Positions 1-6,218 of a DNA stretch of 8,361 nucleotides are shown here, in pieces; position 1 is the stretch's first letter, and every line of letters starts with the position of its first letter. Below the pieces are notes generated by a model. The model did no database searches. It was not told the DNA's origin and saw nothing but the letters and a program-made list of their open reading frames with translations. A program made the translations under genes and the position numbers. The stretch covers positions 1-8,361 of the forward strand of contig JAEWYV010000066.1 of assembly GCA_023458615.1 (NCBI GenBank), read 5' to 3'. The DNA is from Bacillota bacterium. Its GTDB lineage: Bacteria; Bacillota; Clostridia; Christensenellales; CAG-138.

Positions 1-506
1 AAACCTATATTTGCAACAGTGACATGTTTAACCAGAAATACTGGAGAACGACCGACTACGGCCTGAAATGGCGGCCTGTGTTCTTCGATCTGGATTTTGC
101 GTTTGTGACCGCAACGCGCGATATCATCGGTCAATATTTCAATCCCAACGGCGTTCCATCGGTGGATCAGTCGCTTACCTACTTCGAAATCTATATTGGC
201 CTTAAGAAGAACAAGGCGTGGCGGGATTATTGTGTAGACCGTTACGTAGAAGTGGTGGAGAAGTATTTTAATGCCGACCGTGCAACCAAACTCTTTGATG
301 AAATGGTGGACGCCATTCGTCCGGAGATGCGGCGACAGATCAACAAATGGGGCAAACCCAGCTCCATGAGCGCCTGGGAACAGGAGATCAAACGCATGCG
401 TTCCTATATTGAGAAGCGCCCGGAATATGCGCTGGAGAACATGCGAGACTACTTCGGGCTATCCAAGTCCGAACTAAACGCCCTGATAGCCAAATACAAA
501 CAATAA
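1..506 (+). CDS. CotH-family (spore-coat kinase-like) protein, C-terminal part
   Basis: Partial gene: the reading frame is open to the left edge (first whole codon at base 3, reading TYICNSDMFNQKYWR) and stops at TAA 504-506, so the first in-window ATG at 24 is probably internal. The visible ~167 residues match the C-terminal half of CotH-type proteins: an N-x-K-Y-W-R strand, then KWRPVFFDLDFAF (bases about 66-104), the family's acidic metal-binding type motif (Asp at 87-89 and 93-95), then a helical region ending RPEYALENMRDYFGLS, the usual C-terminal helix. CotH proteins are atypical kinases, known from spore-coat phosphorylation in Bacillus, but the family also occurs as secreted or cell-surface proteins in non-sporulating clostridia and in cellulosomal proteins. 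The N-terminal half, any signal peptide and any extra domains lie outside the window, so location and substrate cannot be judged. A terminator follows directly, so it is transcribed apart from the ruv genes. The family call is by motif recognition. Confidence 0.72.
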   Translation, partial: TYICNSDMFNQKYWRTTDYGLKWRPVFFDLDFAFVTATRDIIGQYFNPNGVPSVDQSLTYFEIYIGLKKNKAWRDYCVDRYVEVVEKYFNADRATKLFDEMVDAIRPEMRRQINKWGKPSSMSAWEQEIKRMRSYIEKRPEYALENMRDYFGLSKSELNALIAKYKQ

Positions 507-520
507 TAGGCAAAACAAAC

Positions 521-556
521 AAAGGCAGCCGCGAGATCGTACGCGACTGCCTTTTG
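521..556 (+). terminator. Intrinsic terminator after the CotH-family gene
   Basis: A 13-bp inverted repeat, AAAGGCAGCCGCG (521-533) against CGCGACTGCCTTT (542-554), has a single C-A mismatch (529/546), an 8-base loop (534-541) and a TTTT run at 552-555. It sits 15 bases after the stop codon. The T-tract is short, so efficiency is uncertain. The A-run on the left arm would also let it work on the opposite strand. Confidence 0.8.
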
Positions 557-664
557 TATGCTGGTCACGAACGGGAAAACATTGGTGCGATAGAATAGAG
601 ATAAGATAAAGAACGACCAGATATGAACGAACGATAAAACAATGCGGACGAAAAGTGGCCTTCA

Positions 665-693
665 TTTACACCCGCTTGCGTTCATGCTAAAAT
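665..693 (+). promoter_or_regulatory. Predicted sigma-A promoter of the ruv operon
   Basis: A -35 box TTTACA (665-670) is followed, after exactly 17 bases, by a -10 box TAAAAT (688-693). A TGC directly before the -10 (685-687) makes it an extended -10. The expected transcription start is near 700, giving a leader of about 23 bases before the ruvC ATG. No LexA-type dyad (GAAC-N4-GTTC) overlaps it, so DNA-damage control is not evident. Confidence 0.7.
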
Positions 694-722
694 AGAATAA
701 CTATAGGTAGGCTGGTGAGCAA

Positions 723-1220
723 ATGAGAATTCTCGGAATCGACCCCGGATATGCCATATTGGGCTATGGTGTGGTGGACGTAACGGGAACGAAGCTTACC
801 CCTGTGGATTATGGTGTCATCGCCACAACACCGGATGAGCGCCTGCCGGAGCGACTCAACCGTCTGTATGACGGAACAAATGCGCTCATTGAGCGGTTTT
901 CCCCCGATATGGCGGTGTTCGAGGAGCTGTTTTTCTATCGAAACACCACTACGGCGCTTGCTGTTGGCGCAGGGCGCGGGGTCGCCATATTGGCGGCGCA
1001 GCGCGCGGGAATTCCCCTCTATGAATATACGCCGATGCAGATCAAACTTGCGGTGACGGGAGACGGACATGCGGATAAGCGGGCCGTACAGAGCATGGTG
1101 AAAATGCTGCTCTCCCTCAAATGTATCCCAAAGCCGGACGATGCTGCGGATGCGCTCGCTGCCGCCATCTGCCACGGCTGCACCATTGGCCCCGCTGCGG
1201 AAGAATATCGAATTCGCTAA
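723..1220 (+). CDS. ruvC: Holliday junction resolvase RuvC
   Basis: RuvC is the endonuclease that resolves Holliday junctions by symmetric nicking, acting as a dimer on junctions held by RuvAB. The 165-residue product is of normal family length. It opens with the RNase-H-fold strand MRILGIDPGYAILGYG, and all four catalytic acids can be placed: Asp7 (IDPG), Glu67 (VFEELFF), and Asp140 and Asp143 (PDDAADALAAAICH). The stretch YRNTTTALAVGAGRGV and the PMQIKLAVTGDGHADK loop are also typical of the family. The ATG at 723 is preceded by a weak Shine-Dalgarno sequence (GGTGAG, 714-719) very close to the start; the GTG at 715 runs into a stop at once. This is the first gene of the inferred operon, 60 bases ahead of ruvA. 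Nothing suggests inactivation. Confidence 0.97.
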   Translation: MRILGIDPGYAILGYGVVDVTGTKLTPVDYGVIATTPDERLPERLNRLYDGTNALIERFSPDMAVFEELFFYRNTTTALAVGAGRGVAILAAQRAGIPLYEYTPMQIKLAVTGDGHADKRAVQSMVKMLLSLKCIPKPDDAADALAAAICHGCTIGPAAEEYRIR

Positions 1221-1269
1221 TTTTGCATAGATGTTGCGCCCCGTAAAACGTAAACGAGGGCGCGGCCTT

Positions 1270-1283
1270 GGAGGAATCAATTG
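1270..1283 (+). promoter_or_regulatory. Ribosome binding site fixing the TTG start of ruvA
   Basis: GGAGGAAT (1270-1277) lies 6 bases (counted from GGAGG) ahead of TTG at 1281. The strong site compensates for the weak initiation codon and decides the start, since no ATG near the gene's beginning is in frame with the family N-terminus. Confidence 0.75.
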
Positions 1284-1859
1284 TACGCTTATATCAGCGG
1301 AATTGTAGACGAGTTGCTGCCCGACCGAGCGATTGTTGAAGCGGGCGGTGTTGGATATGAACTGTTCTGTAGCGCGATGACGCTCAAGCGCCTGCGCGGC
1401 GGACAGAAGGAGCGGCTCTACACCCATCTGCATCTGGCGGAGGGCGTCATGGCACTCTATGGATTTTACGACACGGACGAGAAGGACATGTTCCGGCGCC
1501 TACTCAGTGTCACGCGCGTTGGGCCAAAGCTTGCGCTCGCCGTGTTGTCGGTGCTCAGCCCGAGCGATGTGGCAGGCGCAATCGTGACCAACAACGCAGC
1601 CGCGTTCGACCGCGTGCCCGGCATGGGACGAAAGACCGCGCAGCGCGTGCTGCTGGAACTCAAGGAGCGCGTTGGTACAAGCGAAATGCTTGGCGGAACC
1701 GCGAATCTGGATGCACCGGATATTCGCGCAGAGGCCATCGCCGCGCTGGTTTCATTGGGCTATGATGGGCTAGCGGCGGGCAAGGCGGTTTCCAGCATTG
1801 AGCAGGCGGAGAGTGTGGAGTCGCTCATCACACAGGCACTCAGAAAACTCGCGAAATAA
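1281..1859 (+). CDS. ruvA: Holliday junction branch migration protein RuvA (TTG start)
   Basis: RuvA binds the four-way junction as a tetramer and loads the RuvB motors. The 192-residue product has the three expected parts: an OB-fold domain (about 1-62, with VEAGGVGYEL), two helix-hairpin-helix motifs (about 72-91 with VTRVGPKLA, and about 107-126 with VPGMGRKTAQRVL), and a C-terminal three-helix RuvB-binding domain (about 147-192) after a short linker. The start is TTG at 1281. It is chosen because a strong GGAGG (1270-1274) sits 6 bases upstream and the protein then begins MYAYISG, the normal family N-terminus; no ATG gives this. One oddity: the acidic pin, Glu55-Asp56 in the E. coli protein, aligns here with Glu54-Gly55 (HLAEGVMALYGF), so the second acid is missing. 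Downstream, ruvB follows after 46 bases. Confidence 0.97.
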   Translation: MYAYISGIVDELLPDRAIVEAGGVGYELFCSAMTLKRLRGGQKERLYTHLHLAEGVMALYGFYDTDEKDMFRRLLSVTRVGPKLALAVLSVLSPSDVAGAIVTNNAAAFDRVPGMGRKTAQRVLLELKERVGTSEMLGGTANLDAPDIRAEAIAALVSLGYDGLAAGKAVSSIEQAESVESLITQALRKLAK

Positions 1860-1905
1860 CGCAAAGAGCGATATTGATTAATATGATCATAAAGTAAGGA
1901 CAAAC

Positions 1906-2931
1906 ATGGACGAACGCCTCATCAGTTCCTCAATGCGCGAGGATGAAGCAAAAACAGAATATTCCCTTCGCCCGCGGACGCTGAGTGAATACATCGGTCA
2001 GCACGCGGTGAAGGATCATATGCGCATTTACATCGATGCGGCGCTCAAGCGCGCGGAACCATTGGATCATGCGCTGTTTTATGGCCCGCCGGGACTGGGA
2101 AAGACCACTCTAGCGGGCATTGTTGCAAACGAGATGGGTGTAGCGCTGCGCGTCACCAGCGGGCCGGCCATTACACACGCAGGGGATCTGGCTGCCTTGT
2201 TAACCAACCTTGCGCCGGGCGATGTGCTGTTTATCGATGAGATCCATCGGCTCAACGCGAATGTGGAAGAGGTACTCTACCCCGCGATGGAGGATTACGC
2301 GCTGGATATCATCATCGGCAAAGGACCCTCCGCGCGCAGCATCCGTCTGGACTTGCCGAAATTCACGCTGATTGGCGCAACCACCCGCATGGGTCTATTG
2401 ACATCACCGCTGCGGGATCGCTTTGGCATCAAGGAACAGCTGGCGATGTATGACGACGCATCGCTGCAGGAGATCATCGTTCGCAGCGCGAATATCTTAG
2501 GCATTGCAATTTCCGAGCAGGGCGCGGTCGAGATCGGCTCACGCGCGCGGGGTACACCGCGTGTTGCAAACCGTCTGCTGCGTCGCATCCGTGACTATGC
2601 GGAGGTTCGAAAAAACGGTGAGATCGATCTGGAAGCCGCAAAAGAGGGCCTCGACATGCTCGGTGTTGACGAACTGGGGCTGGACGAGGTGGATCGGCGG
2701 ATGCTGACTACCATGATCGTCAAGTTTGGCGGCAGGCCGGTGGGTCTGGATACTATCGCCGCCGCGACAGGTGAGGACGCAACCACGATTGAAGACGTAT
2801 ATGAACCCTATCTGCTTCGACTCGGATTTATAGCGCGGACGCCGCGCGGGCGCATTGTAATGCCTGCGGGATATGCGCATATGGGATATCAGAATGAGAC
2901 GCAGCAGTTGAAACTGGAGGTTGAGGAATGA
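1906..2931 (+). CDS. ruvB: Holliday junction branch migration helicase RuvB
   Basis: RuvB is the hexameric AAA+ ATPase that pumps DNA through the RuvA-bound junction. The product is 341 residues, the normal length. Visible in order are the N-terminal LRPRTLSEYIGQ segment, Walker A GPPGLGKTT (60-68), Walker B LFIDEIHR (108-115, Asp111-Glu112), sensor 1 region IGATTR (156-161), arginine finger in TSPLRDRFG (about Arg170), sensor 2 Arg219 in GTPRVANRLL, and a C-terminal winged-helix DNA-binding domain (about 258-330, ending YLLRLGFIARTPRGR). The ATG at 1906 follows TAAGGA (1895-1900). Its TGA stop (2929-2931) overlaps the start of the next gene as ATGA, so the two are probably translationally coupled. 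All key residues are intact. Confidence 0.98.
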   Translation: MDERLISSSMREDEAKTEYSLRPRTLSEYIGQHAVKDHMRIYIDAALKRAEPLDHALFYGPPGLGKTTLAGIVANEMGVALRVTSGPAITHAGDLAALLTNLAPGDVLFIDEIHRLNANVEEVLYPAMEDYALDIIIGKGPSARSIRLDLPKFTLIGATTRMGLLTSPLRDRFGIKEQLAMYDDASLQEIIVRSANILGIAISEQGAVEIGSRARGTPRVANRLLRRIRDYAEVRKNGEIDLEAAKEGLDMLGVDELGLDEVDRRMLTTMIVKFGGRPVGLDTIAAATGEDATTIEDVYEPYLLRLGFIARTPRGRIVMPAGYAHMGYQNETQQLKLEVEE

Positions 2932-5615
2932 AACGCAGAGAGATGAAGCTGCTCCTGGAGGAGCGCTTTGAACGAATCGCGCTGCTGGAAACGCGGATTG
3001 ACACCATGGATCAATTGGTGGAAGGATATCGTGCGCGCGAACAGGCAATTCTTGACACACTGCAATCTGCCAAAGAACGTTCCGCCAAAATGCTGCAAGA
3101 GGCAAGCGCGGAGGCAGAGCAAACCCGCGCCGCGGCAAAGACCGAATCGGAGCAGGCACTACGCGCGGCAAGGGAAGAGGCCGAATCCACGCTGAATGCG
3201 GCAAGAGAAGAGGCAGAGCGGGCGCTGACCACCGCAAAGCAAGAAGCGGAACGCACGCGCGCTTCTGCAAAAGCGGATGCGGATGCCCTGCTAACCGACG
3301 CCGCCGCTGTTTCGGGCTCGCTTCGTGCGGATGCGGAGCGGCGAACGGCGGAGCTCGTTGCCATTGCAAAGGCGGATAGCGACCGCATGCTGCGCGATGT
3401 CGAGATCATCAAGCGCGAATACGAAGAGATGGTGGAGTCCTTTAATGCCATGCTCGCGCAGAATGCAACGGAGCTGGAAGTAACCGCCGCGCGTTTTGCA
3501 GAGTTTGTGAAGGATCGTAAGATTGATCCGCCGGAGATCCGGATGGATGGCGATGCATTCTACAAGTCCGTTGGCGTGCTAAACGACGCGCTGCTACCGG
3601 ATGCCAGCGAAGATCCCTCGAAGCTGATGCAGAACATCTATCGCATTCAAAACCGCCCGCTGCCGGAAGATTTTTTGGAATCCAATGCGCACCTTTCCGA
3701 GGGCGGAATGGATCAAGAAAGCGAGCAAAGCGCGCAGCAAACGCCGCAGTCGGTTGTTAAGGCAGATCTGGATGCCGCGCCGCAGGGTGAGCCAACGTTT
3801 GTAAAGCCCGTATTCCCGATGGAGGATGGCAATGGCGCGGACGATCGGCAAGCGGCTGTGGAGCCGTTTTCTGAGGCGGCTTGGGCAGATGACGCATTGG
3901 AGAGCAAAAGCGAGCCGCAGGCAGAATTCACAAGAGCATTTGAGAACAGCTATCCGGAGAGCGATTTCGCTGTCCAGCCAAATGGCTGCAACCTCACCAG
4001 AGAAAATGTGGAGCAAACCTTTGATGAAGCGTTCTCCACAGATGCGTTTGCAACGAATGTGGCGGCAGCAGTAATTCCTGCATCAATGGTCGCAAGCGTG
4101 GCGCCGCAGGCTGAAGCAGGGCAGATGTTTGACGAGATCTTTGCGGAACAGCTTGATCCCAGCGCTAAACTGGCGCAGGATTCGGTTTCGCCGGATCGAG
4201 CGACTGGCCCGGAGGGGGCCAAGCCGGAGCCGTATTCCGAGGCGGCATGGGCGACAAACACCTTTGCGAGTGATCACGAGCCGCAGGCGGAGGGTGCATT
4301 ATTCTCCGGCGAGCTGGAGCGCGAGGCTGCGCCAGCTGTTGCGGCAAACGTAACTGTTGTGGACGCGACAAATGTGATTGACGATTATTTCTCGACGTTT
4401 GATGCTTCAAATGCGGCGGTTAACGAACCCGCCGCCAAGCCGGATCCGTATTCTGAGGCGGCCTGGGCGACAGACACCTTTGCGAGCGATCATGAGCCGC
4501 AGGCGGAGGGCGCATTATTCTCCGGCGAGCTGGAGCGCGAGGCTGTGCCAGCTGTTGCAGCAGGCGCAACTGTTGTGGACGCGGCAAATGTGATTGACGA
4601 TTATTTCTCGACGTTTGATGCTTCAAGTGCGGCGGCAAACGAATCCGCCGCCAAACCGGAGCCGTATTCCGAGGCGGCATGGGCGACAAACACTTTTGCG
4701 AGTGATCACGAGCCACAGGCGGAGGGGGCATTGTTTTCCGGCGAGCTGGAGCGCGAAACTGCGCCAGCTGTTGCGGCAGGTGCTCCTGTTCTGAGCGCGG
4801 CAAATGTGATTGACGATTATTTCTCGACGTTTGACGGTGGTAGTGCGGAAAAAGCCGAGCCCGCCGCCAAGCCGGAGCCGTATTCCGAGGCGGCATGGGC
4901 GACAGACACTTTTGCGAGTGATCACGAGCCGCAGGCGGAGGGTGCATTATTCTCCGGCGAGCTGGAGCGCGAGGCTGCGCCAACGGTGCCTGCTGCACCT
5001 TCGGGCGCAGTTTCCGACCCGGAAGCAGACAATCTGATTGACGACTATTTTGCGAACTACAGCGCATTTGGACCAGCGCCAACAAGCGTTGAGCCGGAAC
5101 CCGCCACCAAGCCGGAACCGTACTCCGAAGCAGCATGGGCGACGGGCGCATTCACAAGCGATCATGAACCGCAGGCCGAGGGCGCGTTGTTCTCCGGCGA
5201 GCCGGAGCACGATAGCCGTGCCCCAAAAGAGCCGGAAGCGTCTGGTACAGCCGATGAAGGCACGAGCGCATTTGACCGTTACTTTTCATCATTTGGCACC
5301 GTAAATACGCCTGCCGAACCCGAACCCGCCACCAAGCCGGAACCATACTCTGAAGCAGCATGGGCGACGGGCGCATTCACAAGCGATCACGAGCCGCAGG
5401 CCGAGGGCGCGCTTTTCTCCGAGGAAGAACAGGACGAACCCGCGCCGACGCCGCGCAAGTATAACGAATACGGCGAGGTGCGCGAATGGGAGCCGGAACC
5501 GGAACCCGACATGGGTGATGTCCCGACTGTTTCCCGCTATATGGGACAGAACGCTTCGGAAGGCGAAATCTCTCTGGATGAACTGCTGGATGAAATCATC
5601 AAAGCAGGCGAATAA
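2928..5615 (+). CDS. Unrecognised coiled-coil protein with acidic tandem-repeat tail
   Basis: This 895-residue protein is not recognised as any named family. Residues 1-46 are helical and charged. Residues 47-167 form eleven back-to-back 11-residue (hendecad) repeats of the kind AAREEAERALT, indicating a long coiled coil. The segment YRAREQAILDTLQSAKERSAKML resembles the middle coiled coil of DivIVA-like proteins, but the DivIVA membrane-binding N-terminus is absent. Residues 168-250 look partly folded; from about 251 the chain is acidic and Pro/Ala/Glu-rich, probably disordered. It holds a degenerate repeat (about 312-331), five full repeats and one partial one (432-831), and ends with SLDELLDEIIKAGE, a likely amphipathic helix. 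There is no signal peptide or membrane segment, so it is expected to be cytoplasmic. The ATG overlaps the ruvB stop, with GGAGG (2916-2920) 7 bases upstream; Met6 is an alternative start. A scaffold or cell-organisation role is inference only. Confidence 0.9.
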   Translation: MKRREMKLLLEERFERIALLETRIDTMDQLVEGYRAREQAILDTLQSAKERSAKMLQEASAEAEQTRAAAKTESEQALRAAREEAESTLNAAREEAERALTTAKQEAERTRASAKADADALLTDAAAVSGSLRADAERRTAELVAIAKADSDRMLRDVEIIKREYEEMVESFNAMLAQNATELEVTAARFAEFVKDRKIDPPEIRMDGDAFYKSVGVLNDALLPDASEDPSKLMQNIYRIQNRPLPEDFLESNAHLSEGGMDQESEQSAQQTPQSVVKADLDAAPQGEPTFVKPVFPMEDGNGADDRQAAVEPFSEAAWADDALESKSEPQAEFTRAFENSYPESDFAVQPNGCNLTRENVEQTFDEAFSTDAFATNVAAAVIPASMVASVAPQAEAGQMFDEIFAEQLDPSAKLAQDSVSPDRATGPEGAKPEPYSEAAWATNTFASDHEPQAEGALFSGELEREAAPAVAANVTVVDATNVIDDYFSTFDASNAAVNEPAAKPDPYSEAAWATDTFASDHEPQAEGALFSGELEREAVPAVAAGATVVDAANVIDDYFSTFDASSAAANESAAKPEPYSEAAWATNTFASDHEPQAEGALFSGELERETAPAVAAGAPVLSAANVIDDYFSTFDGGSAEKAEPAAKPEPYSEAAWATDTFASDHEPQAEGALFSGELEREAAPTVPAAPSGAVSDPEADNLIDDYFANYSAFGPAPTSVEPEPATKPEPYSEAAWATGAFTSDHEPQAEGALFSGEPEHDSRAPKEPEASGTADEGTSAFDRYFSSFGTVNTPAEPEPATKPEPYSEAAWATGAFTSDHEPQAEGALFSEEEQDEPAPTPRKYNEYGEVREWEPEPEPDMGDVPTVSRYMGQNASEGEISLDELLDEIIKAGE
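3861..3920 (+). repeat. Degenerate outlying copy of the repeat module
   Basis: This stretch encodes EPFSEAAWADDALESKSEPQ, aligning with EPYSEAAWATxTFASDHEPQ of the main array; AE follows, as in the array. The Trp and the SEAAWA core are kept, while the aromatic and His positions have drifted. It lies 360 bases before the first full unit and is probably an ancestral or decayed copy. Confidence 0.8.
4221..5420 (+). repeat. In-frame tandem repeat array (216-bp unit, 5 full + 1 partial)
   Basis: The units, taken from the Lys codon of KP(E/D)PYSEAAWA, start at 4221, 4437, 4653, 4869, 5109 and 5334. The first three are exactly 216 bp (72 aa); the fourth is 240 bp (80 aa), the fifth 225 bp (75 aa), and the sixth matches only to about 5420 (29 aa). 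All length changes are multiples of three, so the frame is kept. Each full unit has block A, PYSEAAWA then SDHEPQAEGALFSGE, a variable Ala/Pro/Glu linker, and block B, (V/L)IDDYF or FDRYF. Units 1-4 share ELERE after block A and near-identical DNA; units 5 and 6 share a second variant (ATGAFTSDHEP). The high DNA identity points to recent duplication or gene conversion, and copy number may vary between strains. Confidence 0.95.
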
Positions 5616-5659
5616 AACCACCTGTTAGCCCTTGATTTATCAATATCGGAGGAGCATGC

Positions 5660-6208
5660 ATGAACTGGAAGAATATGGACAAAAGGCAACTGATCACGAT
5701 CTTGGTCTGCGCGATTGGCACATTTATTCTCTCGATCATCCGTGTGCAAAATGCCGCGACGACCTCTGCGCTGGGCGCGGTTAACGCATACGCCTCCCTG
5801 CAGGACGCGGGGATATTCGCCTCCGTGATGGCGCTGGGCACCCCTTGGGGCGTGATTGCGCCGGTGTTTGGCATTGTTCTTGGCGATCTTGTGATGGGCA
5901 GCAAGAACTTTATTATCGGGAATCTCGTGATTCGCAGCCTGATGGCGCTCTTTGTCGCCGCATTTGCCGCAAAGGTAGACGACTGGAAGAAGAGCGTTGT
6001 CGTTGCCGGCATGACAGAGGGCATGATGCTTGTCCTCTTCTTTGTGTATGACTTGCTCATCATTCGTGAATTTAAAGTGGTTGGCATTACGATTTTGATG
6101 CAGCTGATTCAGGGTGTGGTCTGCGTGCTGCTTGGCACAGTGCTGCTTCGCTATATGCCTGTGATGCAGCCGGATCGCATGCTGGAGATTCGCAGACCGG
6201 TAAACTGA
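5660..6208 (+). CDS. ECF transporter S component-like membrane protein
   Basis: The 182-residue product is strongly hydrophobic, with five or six predicted membrane helices (about 11-29, 50-75, 84-105, 112-135, 139-163). The stretch TPWGVIAPVFGIVLGDLVMG followed by FIIGNLVIRSLMALFVAAF fits the G-x-x-x-G-x-x-x-GD then (F/Y)xxx(K/R)xLMxL pattern of the small S (substrate-binding) subunits of energy-coupling-factor transporters of the riboflavin-type superfamily. Such subunits bind a vitamin or related cofactor and work with a shared EcfA-EcfA'-EcfT module; none of those genes is in the window, which is usual for the group II type. The ligand cannot be told. The ATG at 5660 has a strong GGAGGAG (5648-5654) 5 bases upstream; an ATG at 5656 is in another frame. 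It follows the repeat protein by 44 bases without a terminator. It could be another small integral membrane family. Confidence 0.65.
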   Translation: MNWKNMDKRQLITILVCAIGTFILSIIRVQNAATTSALGAVNAYASLQDAGIFASVMALGTPWGVIAPVFGIVLGDLVMGSKNFIIGNLVIRSLMALFVAAFAAKVDDWKKSVVVAGMTEGMMLVLFFVYDLLIIREFKVVGITILMQLIQGVVCVLLGTVLLRYMPVMQPDRMLEIRRPVN

Positions 6209-6218
6209 GCGGAGGGCA

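Noticed and set aside
569..633. LexA/SOS box upstream of ruvC (four GAACG words at 569, 611, 625 and 629)
   Set aside because: A Gram-positive SOS box needs a GAAC-N4-GTTC dyad; no matching GTTC half-site lies at the right distance from any of them.
1236..1263. Hairpin GCGCCC/GGGCGC between ruvC and ruvA as a terminator or attenuator
   Set aside because: The stem is only 6 bp with a 16-base loop and no T-run follows. It might slightly affect ruvA translation but cannot be supported as a feature.
687..1433. Antisense open frame of 248 codons opposite ruvC and the start of ruvA
   Set aside because: It covers an intact ruvC with all catalytic residues, has no recognisable domain, and is explained by GC-rich codon bias.
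2928..3500. Calling the unknown protein DivIVA
   Set aside because: Only the middle coiled-coil segment is similar; the conserved N-terminal GY-x-x-x-x-V-D-x-F-L membrane-binding domain is missing, and Ala/Glu-rich coiled coils give misleading matches.
4420..5151. Long antisense open frame of about 243 codons across the repeat array (with several shorter ones on both strands)
   Set aside because: It stays open only because a 216-bp (multiple of three) unit without stops in that frame is repeated. The product is a low-complexity Arg/Pro-rich chain, there is no ribosome binding site, and it lies wholly opposite the real gene.
4221..5420. CRISPR array
   Set aside because: The periodic units are far too long (216 bp), keep a reading frame, and diverge in a protein-coding manner; there are no short identical repeats separated by unique spacers.
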